Assembly (NCBI GenBank): GCA_000729835.1
Contig: JFHB01000138.1
Coordinates: forward strand, 1 to 64,000
Reading direction: 5' to 3'
Length of the DNA stretch: 64,000 nt
Source: Atkinsonella hypoxylon
Lineage: Eukaryota; Ascomycota; Sordariomycetes; Hypocreales; Clavicipitaceae
Shown here piece by piece: positions 49,831 through 61,095 of the stretch. Each line of letters starts with the position of its first letter. Within the stretch, counting starts at the first letter, position 1. A model generated the notes under the pieces. It saw only the letters and a list, made by a program, of their open reading frames with translations. It was not told where the DNA came from and ran no database searches. The position numbers and the translations under genes were made by a program.

Positions 49831-52287
49831 ATGGATCAGCATGGCTCATCTGGTATCTCAGACTCATCAGATTCGTCGTCGGCTGGAAGCTTTATCCACC
49901 CGCAAACTCGCACCCTTGCCTCCGCCTACGACCCCGCGACATCGACTCAGCCTGAACCAAGCTCCCATTTCTACACACACCCAGCTCGTACCTCTATACA
50001 GAGCGCCAGCGGTGGCCTGAATCTGGATCCGATATCCGGTCTTGCCTCGGCTGGGGTCCGTGCAGAGAACAACGAGATGGATGACGCTGATCATGGTACC
50101 ACGAGTAACGGCTGGAGAGCTGGTGGCAGCTTGCCATCCTTCTCTCGTGGTTTCGACATGTTCATGGCTCCGATGAGCTTGGAAAACGATCCATCAGGAG
50201 ACGCCGACGAGGACTTTTTCGTTCCCTCATATCTCGCAAGGTCGACATACGTACACAAGTTGATGGAGGCACACAAGACCAAAGTGCAAGCACAACGGGA
50301 AATGAAGCTCTCTTGTTCAAATGGGTCCATGGCGAATGGCGTCGGCTTTTCTCAACAACCATTGCCAGCCGGGTCGCACAGAGGCATGTCACATAACGTT
50401 ATTGAGCGGCCCCCTCCGTTTGAAGAAGATGACGCATTGGCGCCCCTCCCGAAGCGCTGGAACAAGGACGATATGTGGAGAGGTATAGAAATTCTTTCAG
50501 ATGGGCTTTCAGTCGAGTTCACTGGTCCCAGGAATCCTCATGAGCGGGACCATGAGGCTTCAGCGGTACGGGCGGACCATTACATGCCACCGCAGTGCGG
50601 AATATACTACTACGAAGTCAGCATCATGTATGGAAAGCGAGATGAGTAAGTATTCGACAGAGTCCCCTCCCAGGGCGATAGCAGAGGGTCAGGCTGTATA
50701 AGTTCAAAGGCTGACTTCTCCGCAGCAGTACCATTGCGATTGGATTTTCCACCAAGAATGCGTCAACATCACGGCCCGTTGGATGGGAACCTGAATCCTG
50801 GGCTTACCATGGGGACGATGGTCGTTGTTTCACTGGCCAAAACATTGGACGTCCATTTGGCCCGACTTTTAACACTGGGGATGTTATCGGGTGCGGCGTG
50901 AACTTTCGCGATCACACCGCTTTCTTCACCAAGAATGGCGTCAACATTGGTAAGTTTGCATCTAGGATATGGATTTAAGTCTGACTGATTTGATTCCAAC
51001 AATGTCGTAACAGGCGTTGCTTTCCACGACGTCGTCCGCGGCAAACTCTACCCTACCGTCAGCCTTAAGAAGCCACGGGAGCACATTACGGTTAATTTTG
51101 GCCAGGCCCCATTTGTTTTTGACATTGATAATATGATGAGGGTAAACTATTGTCCTTCTTTCATTTTTCATTTTTCAAAATTTTTTTTTTCACCACCCAG
51201 TCATGCCAGCAAATGGCTAGATATATATGCATTCATCAATGATAGTGATCAGCTGATGGCGATTTTAGCAACAAAAACTGAAGATCCAGACCGAAATCGA
51301 CCAAACTGATGTGTCAAAAATTGAGCCTGGATTGAATGAAACGGAGCTGATACATGCCTTGGTTTTGCAATTTCTGCAGCATGATGGTTATGTCGAGACG
51401 GCACGTGCTTTTGCTGAAGACATCAAACAGCAAAAGGAAGCCCTGAGGCTGGATCCAAATGTCACTGTTGACGGCATCAACATTAAAGATGACGAGGACG
51501 CCAACAACCGACAACGTGAGTAGACTTGTTTGTATGCTGAACTCCTCGTATCACCTATTGACTGTCCGAGCAGGGATTAGAAGAGCTATTTTGCAAGGCG
51601 ACATCGACCGTGCTCTGAAGCTCACGAATGCGTATTACCCGCAAGTTCTTCAAGATATGGAAGGAGTGAATTTCAAGCTTCGATGTCGGAAGTTCATTGA
51701 GCTCGTTAGACGGGCTGCGCAACTTCGAAGCCGAGTCACGCCAGCCAACACGAATGTGTGGCATAGGTCAGCCGTGCCACAGAGTATGGATGTTGATGGC
51801 CACGGCACAGACCCTGCGACTTGGAATGGCAAGAATGCCGAAGTTTTGGAAGCAGAACCTGAGATGCTAAAGTTGGAGCAAGAGATGCTCGACTACGGAC
51901 GAACGCTCGGTGCCGAATATGCGAATGATGCCCGTCCCGAGTTCAGCAAGACCTTGGGCGAAATCTGGGCGCTTGTAGCATATGCAAACCCGCTGAAGGA
52001 GCCTAAAGTCAGCCACCTTCTTGATGAACAAGGCAGGGTTACTGTTGCTGAGGAACTGAACTCTGCCATCTTAGGTACAAAATTGATCCTCTGACCACCA
52101 CTAATGACACCTTGGCTAACTCTTCGGCGTAGCATCGCTGGGCAAATCATCCCGCGCGTCGTTAGAAAAGCTCTTTGCACAAACATCTGAGCTTCTAGAG
52201 GATCTCAGAGCTGATGGTGGCTCAGGTGCCTTTGTAGCGGTGCAGGATGTAGTGGATATGGTAACGAGCTCCGTGCCGACGTCATAG
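49831..52287 (+). CDS. GID1: RanBPM/Gid1-type scaffold of the GID/CTLH E3 ubiquitin ligase (SPRY-LisH-CTLH-CRA)
   Basis: Six exons, 49831..50645, 50726..50949, 51014..51141, 51269..51515, 51574..52074 and 52133..52287, give 689 residues. Introns are 80, 64, 127, 58 and 58 nt and all junctions keep frame. The N-terminal 215 residues are Ser/Asp-rich. The SPRY domain (about 225-385) shows LPKRWNKDDMWRGIEILSDG, QCGIYYYEVSIMYGKRD, TIAIGFS, GWEPESWAYHGDDGRCF and GDVIGCGVNFRDHTAFFTKN. A LisH motif follows (about 411-440, LNETELIHALVLQFLQHDGY). CTLH and CRA come next, with RRAILQGDIDRALKLTNAYY, FKLRCRKFIELVRRA and EIWALVAYANPLKEPKVSHL. In yeast this complex (Gid1/Vid30) marks gluconeogenic enzymes for degradation when glucose returns. 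The acceptor of intron 1 is a CAGCAG tandem giving two in-frame products. Confidence 0.94.
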
Positions 52288-53344
52288 TGGACTTGGCAAC
52301 CACGACGGTACATCAACGTTCATCTCCCACCATTGGTTTTCGGGCCTTATTGATGACTCTTTTCAATTTTTTCCCCCGCTTCTCGCTTCTCATCTCAATG
52401 TATTGCATTACACCATGGGCGGTGCATGGCGTTGGTATTTGTGCACTGTTCTGTATTGGTTCCTCCCTCCTTTTCCCCTTTCATCTTAATTTTCACCTTT
52501 CTTTCTTTTTTCCAATCTTGAAATTGTGGTTTCATCAAACTGGAAGTGAATGGAGTGGGGAAACTGACTAGCTTCTGGTGTTTGGGCTCGATGACGCTGC
52601 ATGACAGTGACTTTGCGCTCCTTTAGATGTAGCTGCTTGAACTGGTTGAAGACCTGAGAAATTGCAGCGATGTGTGAAGGGGAAATTGCGTGATGCGTTG
52701 GACTGATTGTATTTGGTCTTTAGAGATTAGCAAGTCGCTTGAGATGGTTCGGGCTATGGTTGGGGACGTGTATTATGCTGTAGCGAGTCTGAGATGGCGT
52801 TGGCCCAGCCCAAGAAGCGTTGACTTTTGAAGCGTCGAGCCTGGGGTGAACTGGATTTCATTGCAGGCTAGGAGGACATTGCCTGGATTATCATGGACGG
52901 TTCGTAAGAGCGTCGCCAAGCGGATGACGACTTCGAGATTAGGAGCTTCTCTCAAGAAGAAAAGCAGGAAAGGTAATGCAGCAGGGGTACGACTGCAAGG
53001 GAAGAATGCGGAACAGCCTTACCACATGGGGGGGGAGGGGGGGGGAGAGCAAAGACACGAGATGCAAAGCTAGCATTATTGCCAGTATCATTGAATAAGT
53101 ACAAATGACCACATAAACCGCAATTCACCATGACATGACGTGCAATGATAGCAAAGCGCACGCTGGGTCACGGCACGTAGTTAGTACTACCAGCTTCATC
53201 GGGTGATTAGGATCCCGACCACTCAATTCAGCACAACCTCCCAGGCAGTATACATGCTCAGCCCATGTCCAACGGCCTTTATAATACAGCAATGTTACAA
53301 GGTTCGCCACAATCCCATATCTCAGGACAACTCAAAACACGGCT
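52288..53344. other. Convergent intergenic region, about 1 kb
   Basis: 3' flanks of the Gid1-like (+) and Sam35-like (-) genes. The first part is T-rich (52490-52510). A G-rich tract lies at 53027-53045. No gene seen. Confidence 0.55.
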
Positions 53345-54426
53345 TCATCCCCAGCACCTCTCAAACACCCTCCGCCTATGTCCAACCAGATTATCAAATC
53401 CCCCCAAGCACGCCCGCAGACAATCATCCCGCCACCCAAACGTCGCATCCCCAATCAAATAAGTATACGCAAAGACGTCGGCATCAAACAAGCCCGGCGC
53501 CTCCGCCCCAAAGAACCACTCGTCGTCCCCCAGCAGCGTCGAGAGCGCCCCAAACGCCGTTTCCGCATCCTTGTAAATCTGCCCGGGCACAAGGCTGTCG
53601 CGACGGGTCGTTTTGAGAATCTCCCTTGTGGCGGCGTCGCGGAGGGCCCGTAGGAGCGGGTACCGGAGGAGCGAGGACGGGAGGTAGAGCTTTGCGACGA
53701 GGGCGGTGTGCGCGGGGTTGACGTATAATGCGTGCAGCTGTGACTTCTGGTCAGAATGCTTTTTCGTGAAATCTTTTTTTTTTTTTTGTTTTGAGTTCAG
53801 GGTGGATTTGATTTGATTGTGTGTTTTGACGGACCCAGGCTGGACGGATATTCTGCGCCAGGAGGGACGTGTAGGCTTGGTGGCGCGGTGAGGGCCGATC
53901 GTCGGGCGCGCGCGAGGTCGATTGCTTGCGGGCGTATTGGCTGATTTGGGCTCCGGTAAGGGGTACGTCGGCGCGGGAGTCGGATGATGCGGGGAGGAGA
54001 TAGGGGAGGGCGCCGGAGGGGGAGGCGTGGTTGGTGGAGGGCACGAGGTCGGTTTGGACGTCTGCGATGCGGAGGTATGTCTGGCCGCAGTTAGTTACCC
54101 TTTTTGGGGGGTTTTGGTTTTAGTTTTTTTTTTTTCCTTGACGAATGCGCCGACGACTTTTGCTCGCGGGGTAAAAAAAAAAAAAAAAAAAAAAAAAGAG
54201 TATTCACCTGCCACTTTAAACAGGTCGGGTTGTAGCTTGGCAGGCCCCGTGCGGCATCCTCCTCTGTTGAAAACACGTGCAGCTTCGCGCGGGCACGCTC
54301 TCGCGCTGGCGCACGGGCGGGCAGACGCTCGGCGGCGTAGACCTGCAGCGGGAAGTGCTCGAAGAGGCTGCGGATCGGGCTGGGGACGGCGAAGAGGGCT
54401 GGCTTGGAGGGCAACGCGGTTGCCAT
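53345..54426 (-). CDS. SAM35: Sam35/metaxin-like subunit of the mitochondrial outer-membrane sorting and assembly machinery
   Basis: Three exons on the minus strand, 54426..54208, 54080..53835 and 53737..53345, give 285 residues. Introns are 127 and 97 nt and every junction is phase 0. Exon 1 reads MATALPSKPALFAVPSPIRS through LHVFSTEEDAARGLPSYNPT to CLKWQ. It is followed by TYLRIADVQTDLVPSTNHAS and SGALPYLLP, the thioredoxin-like N-terminal half of fungal metaxins. Exon 3 holds QIYKDAETAFGALSTLLGDD and EWFFGAEAPGLFDADVFAYT, the GST-C-like helical half, ending HRRRVFERCWG. There is no signal peptide or clear membrane helix. Sam35 is peripheral on the outer membrane and recognises the beta-signal of barrel proteins. 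The donor of intron 2 is an unusual GTCCGT, and intron 1 contains long T tracts. Sam37-type metaxin is an alternative assignment. Confidence 0.8.
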
Positions 54427-55668
54427 TGTGGGAGTGGGTGCGAGGTGGGATGAAGCTGTGGTGTTGGTTGGTATTAATGTTTCTGGGGCATGGCTGCGGA
54501 GAATGGGTTTTTTTTGCGAAATTATATGTCCGGCGTAGAGGGGAGGATTTTGTTTTCTCTCTGGTTTTTTTTTTTTTGGAGTCGGAGTTTCGGTGGTGAG
54601 TTGTGAGTGTGGCGTAGATGTGGCGTAGGTGTGGCGCGGATTATAGTTGAAGCGCCACGTGATGTGCCTTGTGGCCCTTGGGACTATGTATGTAACCATT
54701 CATGGCTGCATTTAAAGGGCTCTTGCACAATACACTATAGAAGTCCCAGAATGTCTGAGATCGCTATATTGCACTGCTATGTTACTATCATTAAGCTCTC
54801 TGCACACTAACCAGAGAAAATGTAGGGGTAAATGGCGTCGGCGACACCATTCCGTCAGACCAGAAACAAACCGCTATGCTTGATTGGAGTGAGTTCAGCT
54901 GTCAGCGTCGGCGGAAGCAGGTCGTTTTGTTGGCGTTACTTTGCTGTTCACTGCCGACGGGACAGAGGTTCCAGAAACCCTGGTGCTCGTGTAGCTTGAA
55001 TCGCCGTGAAGATCTCTGAAGTAACAAGTTGCCATGTATCACGTCCAGTTTCTATGACGCACCGTCTTCTTTCGGGGCTTGTAATTCTTAAAGCCACTAG
55101 GCCAGAATCGGGGCGCGCACCCCTCCTCCCCATAAACTCAGCCTCTTATTGGCCCTACTGGAGCGCCAAGACGTGGCGTCAGGTAGAGGAGGAGTGTATG
55201 TATGAGCAGCGTGCAACAAGAGCTCCAAGGTCTCTCATAACGAGGGGTAGCGCGAGTCATGATGTAATTGACCGCGCCACTTTTTGTTGCATTTTCTCTA
55301 GTTATAAATGAGTGGAAAAAAATCCCTCTTCTTCTCTTTTTGTATCTGCATTATTAGTCAAGCCAATCACAATTCATTCTTCTTCTTGATTAGCAGGCCA
55401 AGTGGAGCTCAGATAAGCGTACGGAATACGCCGCTAGGACACGCTAGGCCTATGTACATACAAGTAGCGCCCACAGCTCCGTAGGACAGATCCTACCTCG
55501 TTGGTTATCTACGCACGTATCATTCTTCCCCATCACTTGATCCTTCGCAGCGTACACAACGTATGCCAGTCATCCGCCCGGAGCGATTCAAAGACTGCCG
55601 TCCGCCTTCTGCTGCACCAGAGCACAGCGAATACACAAGCGGCGCGCACACCACGCCGAGAGCCCGCG
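54427..55668. other. Intergenic region, 1.2 kb, divergent promoters
   Basis: Lies between the Sam35-like gene (-) and the small gene at about 55669 (+). T tracts occur at 54509-54516 and 54566-54577. No gene supported. Confidence 0.5.
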
Positions 55669-56138
55669 ATGGAGTTCGACGACGACTTCACGGGCGACCT
55701 TGCCGCGAATGTCGTGTTGTTCGTGCCTCAGCACTGGGAAAAAAATGGTATATAGCCTTCAAGAACGCGGCATCCGCCAAAGTGCCCTGGGCCCGCATTG
55801 ACCCAGACCTTCCCGACGACCCTTCCGACATACTTCAACAGCCGGAGTTGCCTACAAAAGATGCTTTCCAAGCGTTCCGAGAAAGGATGAAGGAAGAGGG
55901 CGAGACGATGGACTGCTTTGATGCGTACAAGGTACTCTGCATGTTCCGTGACAACGAGCAACTCGATTACACGATGGACTGTGCCTGGGAAGACAACTTG
56001 AAGATGTGGATCTGTGAAACGGTTCATCCAACGGCGTTGTCAATGATTTACGACAAGCTGCAAGCGGACCTGAAGAGTGAACATGTCCCTCTTCGTCAGC
56101 TCGTGAGAGCTTTGAAGGAGCGTTTCTGTCTAAGCTAG
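55563..56138 (+). CDS. Small protein of unknown function with a reading-frame conflict
   Basis: An ORF of 191 codons starts at ATG 55563. Its part after about 55745 looks coding: KVPWARIDPDLPDDPSDILQ, then MDCAWEDNLKMWICETVHPT and SEHVPLRQLVRALKERFCLS. Its first 60 residues are Arg-rich and look like a wrong frame. In the +1 frame, ATG 55669 begins MEFDDDFTGDLAANVVLFVP and QHWEKN, a much more natural N-terminus, then hits TAG at 55752. The two frames meet at a run of seven A (55739-55745). An eighth A would join them into one protein of about 157 residues. The C-terminal half recalls the helical gag-like domain of copia-type retroelements, but the likeness is weak. It may be a real gene with a frameshift, a sequencing error, or an unusual intron I could not place. 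No function is proposed. Confidence 0.5.
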   Translation: MPVIRPERFKDCRPPSAAPEHSEYTSGAHTTPRARDGVRRRLHGRPCRECRVVRASALGKKWYIAFKNAASAKVPWARIDPDLPDDPSDILQQPELPTKDAFQAFRERMKEEGETMDCFDAYKVLCMFRDNEQLDYTMDCAWEDNLKMWICETVHPTALSMIYDKLQADLKSEHVPLRQLVRALKERFCLS

Positions 56139-57337
56139 CAGTTTACGTGGAGACATCCACTCCGCTGGCAGTTTCTCCCCGATACAACTCGTAGCGCCAT
56201 CGACGCCTCGCCAACGAATCTCGTCCCGTCACGGCCTCGTGCTCGGCCATGCTATCGGATGGTACTTGACGGTCGTAAAAAAAAAAAAAAAGAGCGGATT
56301 ACAGATATGCACGACGCTGACGCACCCGCACTCACCATTCATCGCCTTCGGCATGCAAATAGATCGCGCGATGCCAATAGCAATCGGATGATAAAGGTTT
56401 CAAACCAAGAGACTGGCTGCTCTGCTTTTGAGAAGCGGGTGCTGACACTGTGGCGCAATCAAAAGCAGCTCATGGAGCGTGGGTGTAGCATAAAAGGCCC
56501 TGCATCGCGATCCCGTACAATATACGTTGTCTTTGCGTCAGAACAATGTTCTTTTAACGAGGGCTCTTTCGAATCACGGATTGGAAGGGCGTTATTGCAG
56601 GTTTCGAACTGCGTCATGTTAGGTGAAGCATGGCTCGTACAAAACTGACCCGGATGTGGAGGTTGACAGCGGACTGGTAGCGTCGTAGCATTCCTTGCTG
56701 GTAATGAGATTGTTGGCTTCTGTCTTCCCATTTCTCCAGCTGCGAGTTGGCCTGCTCTCATGCGAAACTCACTCATCGGCTGGTCTATCTAGCAGAAAAG
56801 GTGACGGCCGTGCCGACGGTCCATATGAATTTATCTCTAAATATACTTCATCAAGAGATTGAAGGGGTCCCCGAGAAGAGTGAGCTTCAACCCGGCCAGT
56901 AGCCAAGGTCGACGAATGTTGCGAACTCGCTTCGTTCGGTCTCAGAGCTCGAACTGCCACAACAACTTGTGGCCATTCTCACAGTGAACGACATGTCCCG
57001 AGATATCCCTGCGGAGCCACGCAAGAATCATGAACGTGCCAATGAAAGAGCTTCATGTCGGTCCAATTCGTATTGATCTGGATCGACAACGTCCTCGCAT
57101 GTGAAAAGCCTCTTCTGCGCCATGAGGTTCGATGATCTTGTTTCTGGTGACTGGTCCGCATTGTGCGTGGCGTATCCTTCGCAATTGCACCTGATTCTAA
57201 GGTGCTGTTTGCATGTCGGTTAAGCTTCGTCGCACATCTGACAAGACTACTTGGTATGACTGTTATTCCTGGAGGATGCAAAATAGCGACTGGTCTTATT
57301 TGGGTATCAACTCCTCAGCTGTGAACAAGGTCGTCCC
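56139..57337. other. Intergenic region, 1.2 kb
   Basis: Convergent flanks of the small gene (+) and the 648-residue membrane protein gene (-). An A tract lies at 56277-56291. ORFs at 56259-56648 (+), 56459-56776 (-) and 56979-57281 (-) show no recognisable family. Confidence 0.5.
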
Positions 57338-59284
57338 TTATGGCAGCAACTTCTGACCTTCCTCCAACCACCCAGTCCGTCTATATGGCTCCAAGGGGAC
57401 GGAGATATTACCACTGTATCCTGCATCTCCGTTTACGACCTCCAACTTTCTCATAATTTTGCCTACCAATTTTGCTAGCCATTGATCATTGGCGATAACC
57501 GCCTTTTTGATGCCACCTTTCATTTTTTGGTTCAATACACCTGCAACCTCGTTGAGCTTATGTCCATCCTCACTGGAAGCTTTTATCGTTTCCTCAATCT
57601 CAATTAATTTGCTAGCTTTGAGAATGAGAGCTATGAAATCAAGGAGCTCCTGGTCAAATTTCGACGGGAGGTGCACTCGCGCAGCGAACTTGACATCTGC
57701 CTGATCTTCTTCATTGTCGCTCCTTGTGTGAGCCCCGGCATCGTCGCTTGAATCCCTTGCACCGTTCATCTTGCTCTCATCATACTCGGGCCGGTCTGGA
57801 ATCAGGTGTTCATGATGCGGCAGCAATATAGAAGGCACAGAAAATGTCGCGTCTACGCCAGCGAGGCTGACAACACGATTAAGGGAGACAGCCTCCGGCA
57901 GCGCACGAAATGCGAAAAGTTGATCAAATGCCAATTGACAAATTATACTATAGAAAGGGTTGACGGGCACTTGGGCAGTTCCCAGCATACTGCCTAAAAC
58001 GATGGCAAAGTTCGCATCGGAAGCCCAGACAGAGATACGCTCCTTGAGGTTTCGCAGGTCCGAGTCGGATTCGTCGTATCCTTTGAATATACCCTGTTCG
58101 AGCATGGTTTCGACCCATCGACCCGAGGCAGTGGCTGTTATGGACGCAACCGTAATCGGGTGAAAGTATGAGATTTGATTAAGCAGGAGACGGAGTAGCA
58201 TCGGAAGACGATGCAGGAACCCTCGGATTCTCGGCGGCAATAGTGTTTGCAGCGTCGTGACTTTAATCGAGCGCCTGGGCGGGTGTGGCACCGAAGGTTT
58301 CGAGTGAAGCCTGGAACAAATGGCAGCGCGCAACGTATTCTCGCCTCCTGATACGCTTGCTATTTCCTTGTCCAGATTATAAATGTGCTTTCGAGCCTGG
58401 TGAATGGTGTTCGAATCTCGGATACTGTTTAAAACTTGTTTGTACTGTTCCTCCGCTAAGACATTATCCAAGGGACGTCTTCGCACAGCCTCAATTACTG
58501 CCCTGTGAGACAAGTCTTTAGGCGGGTTCCCCTCTGTCATTTCGCTTTTCATGCGGACCGAATTTGGGCGCTCTTGATTTGAGTTTTTAGCAAGCAGACT
58601 TTTGGCCATTAATGCCTCTCCGTTACCACCAGTCGTCTTTTTTTCAATGTCCACAAAGGTCATCTCATGCTGACCGCCTTTCAAGTTGGCGAAGCAATCT
58701 CCGATTTCAATGCCCCTGAACAAAGAGACAGTCACAATCTCCGTCTGGATAGCCAACTCTAAGTCGTCAGACAGTTTGATGCCGACTTCAACACCATGCA
58801 CCACGAAGCTTAATTTGGAAAGGGAGAACGTGAGGCCTCGAAGAACCATCAGACCATCCACTTCTGTGTCTATTTCGAGGGCAGGAATGTCGAAGAAGGC
58901 GATCTTGTCGTCTATGAAATGTAGTTGCCTGATCAAGACTCTCAGCACCCGGCGCGTAAGGGCACTGATAAACTCGAACTGGAAGAGACAAGTGATGTAA
59001 ATGGCAGGATAGCAGAACGCAGCGAAAACCCAGTACAGAAGCCATGATGTTGACGCTACCGCGTAGGCCAAGTTCACGGTCGTGACAAGTGACCAGACGT
59101 GGGCAAATGCTAAAATCCTTGTGCCGTTTGCTTCGCCCTGCAGGATGAAGAAGGTGAGAGCCGGTGCACCGGATATCGCCCACCGTCTTGCCCAATGGCA
59201 AATGGCGATTTGCAGGATCGTCGTGGCTGCGAACATGGCTGGCCAAGCCTGGGCCATAGGCGAAGCCGCCTTTACACCACTCAT
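57338..59284 (-). CDS. Membrane-anchored protein of unknown function (648 residues)
   Basis: Single-exon minus-strand ORF from ATG 59284. Hydrophobic segments near residues 10-30, 38-50, 55-78 and 80-105 form an N-terminal membrane anchor. The next 100 residues alternate hydrophobic and polar residues in short strands (FFDIPALEIDTEVDGLMVLR, then GLTFSLSKLSFVVHGVEVGI and LELAIQTEIVTVSLFRGIEI), which suggests a beta-sheet groove. The remainder is helical and charged, with PPRIRGFLHRLPMLLRLLLN and SYFHPITVASITATASGRWV, a Ser/Asp/Glu linker (about 525-550) and a basic C-terminus. The beta-rich block after a membrane anchor is reminiscent of bridge-like lipid-transfer proteins (Csf1/Fmp27 class), though the protein is far shorter. 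I do not recognise the family with certainty. Long uninterrupted frame, start position and composition support a real gene. Confidence 0.75.
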   Translation of the reverse strand: MSGVKAASPMAQAWPAMFAATTILQIAICHWARRWAISGAPALTFFILQGEANGTRILAFAHVWSLVTTVNLAYAVASTSWLLYWVFAAFCYPAIYITCLFQFEFISALTRRVLRVLIRQLHFIDDKIAFFDIPALEIDTEVDGLMVLRGLTFSLSKLSFVVHGVEVGIKLSDDLELAIQTEIVTVSLFRGIEIGDCFANLKGGQHEMTFVDIEKKTTGGNGEALMAKSLLAKNSNQERPNSVRMKSEMTEGNPPKDLSHRAVIEAVRRRPLDNVLAEEQYKQVLNSIRDSNTIHQARKHIYNLDKEIASVSGGENTLRAAICSRLHSKPSVPHPPRRSIKVTTLQTLLPPRIRGFLHRLPMLLRLLLNQISYFHPITVASITATASGRWVETMLEQGIFKGYDESDSDLRNLKERISVWASDANFAIVLGSMLGTAQVPVNPFYSIICQLAFDQLFAFRALPEAVSLNRVVSLAGVDATFSVPSILLPHHEHLIPDRPEYDESKMNGARDSSDDAGAHTRSDNEEDQADVKFAARVHLPSKFDQELLDFIALILKASKLIEIEETIKASSEDGHKLNEVAGVLNQKMKGGIKKAVIANDQWLAKLVGKIMRKLEVVNGDAGYSGNISVPLEPYRRTGWLEEGQKLLP

Positions 59285-60150
59285 GAGTGCGTTGCGAGTG
59301 GCTTGTACGGAACTGCTGATGAAAAAACGCGGAGAATCGCTCTGAATCAGACTTTATATCAGGTAGTAGAGGCTTTTCAAGTTTGATAGATTAGGAAACC
59401 ACGCAGGTGGCAGGTGTACTTCCATTGTTGGATTGTGCCCAGGTTCGTTCGAGTGACGTCACGACTTGGGAGCATATAGTTAGCAGCTCGGCACTTCTGA
59501 TAATAGAAACAAACATAACTCCAGTCGTTTTCTGTTCACGGACAATCGGCGCAAGATCGCCTACGAGCCTTGGCTTTCATGCTTGACATTGCAAAGCTGG
59601 GGCGACCAGCTAGGTCATAGCTGCACAAATTTGCTGATGCACCAGAGAACTACTCCCACGATCAATACGGTTAGCACGGACTACGGAGTATGCAAGGCAG
59701 CCACGATTTAGCGTTTACCATAATAGGTAGCTGCCAGCCAGCCATTCAGCAGCAGATGTATTTAGGGGATCTCGGATCGACCATAAAGGTAATTGTCGGC
59801 GTGAAAGCGTGATCGGAGTGAGCGCATTAGGAATATCATACTCCCCGCTTCCACCAGGTCGAATCTATAGTGTCACAGAGGCAGCTCATTAAATCCACCC
59901 CAAACCACCTCCGTTTCGTGTCGAAAGCCCAGTCCTGTGAGAACAAGTCCCCGTCAGACGGCTACCGGATCAGGTCAGATTAGTGAATGTGATTGTCGCA
60001 CGAGGTGATTGTTCTGCTGCCGCACGAGTCTGCCCCAACAAGTATCGCAAGCTCTCAAGCGGTACAGCAAGACGTAAGTTTTTGCAGCCCGTAATAAGAC
60101 CACACCCGCAGGACTAGAATCATTGCATTCAAAAAGTAGTCTTCAGAAAA

Positions 60151-60179
60151 TGTAGTTCTCACAGTCCTCAAAGAGATAG
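60151..60179. repeat. Diverged copy of the 28-nt repeat found at 21.8/22.3 kb
   Basis: Aligns along its length with 22287-22314, with several C-to-T or G-to-A differences. The likeness continues weakly for about 70 nt 3' of it (GACACATTGA; AAGCCCGACTATTCTGG against TAGCCCAACCGTTCTG). No inverted partner is seen nearby. Confidence 0.5.
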
Positions 60180-60692
60180 TGACACATTGAATTGCTTTTG
60201 CTGATGCAAGCCCGACTATTCTGGTACGGAAAATAGCCCAGGTAGCGATCATGACTCACGGCACACTGGGTTTTTCTTGGGCCATTTAATGCCAGACAGT
60301 AGAAACTATGGCTAGTCACCTACGTGTACAAAATCAACCTCGACGACGGAAGACCGATCAATTCTCTGATTATTGGCATAGACAGCCTGCAACTTAATTG
60401 CCAACAAGGATCCAACTCTAGAATATAATGCACATGATGCGTCTGGCAAGTTCGACCCTCTAGTGCAAGGGCAGAAGCACGTGGTTCCGCATTCATGAAC
60501 CAGTGCGCTGACTAAAGACTACAAGAATATCGCGGGTGAGCTTTTATGTGGCATGACGATAGTTATCGGTGAGTTGAGTATGCGACTGACAATGAGTGGC
60601 GTCTAGGTACTGCCTACAAGTCTGCCACGACTGTCATCCGGTGGTATCCTATATAAGAGGCATCTCAGCCTCGGATGATTCAATCTGACTAG

Positions 60693-61095
60693 ATGTCTCG
60701 CGGGCAAGTGCACGTTTCTGGGCCCAGCATAGGTGACACACCGAATTCGAGACAAATTCCGTATCCAAGGCTAAAGGATTCGACGTAAAGACATGTATGG
60801 GCTTACAATAAGCGACAACAATGAATTACCACCATGTAGAGATGCCACAATGAAACCCGTCATCGCAATGAACTTGTTTGCCGTGCTGGTCGATTGGCAA
60901 GAGGCTCCATCTAGGGGAGAATGTGACGTGAAGCAAGTTCAACAAGCCATGATCAAACGTGGATTCGGTCTCTGGGCCGGATTGATCTCAAGCTTGCTCA
61001 GAGTGGGCCAACTCATTGTCACGAAACGGAAGCGCACTTTTTCGTGGGATCAGACTGGGATGGGAAAACCCAAAGGACTAGACACGCTGTGCTGA
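60693..61095 (+). CDS. Weak candidate: two-exon small gene behind a TATA box
   Basis: TATATAAG at 60650-60657 is followed 36 nt later by ATG 60693. Exons 60693..60784 and 60840..61095 would give 115 residues, with a 55-nt intron (GTAAAG...TGTAG) joining LKDSTDAT in frame. The product is basic at its C-terminus and has one hydrophobic stretch (MKPVIAMNLFAVLVDW). It has no recognisable domain and the branch site is poor. It may be chance or a decayed gene. Confidence 0.2.

Noticed and set aside
54027..54599. 190-codon plus-strand ORF
   Set aside because: Antisense of the Sam35-like exons; poly-Lys and poly-Phe stretches come from intron A/T tracts.
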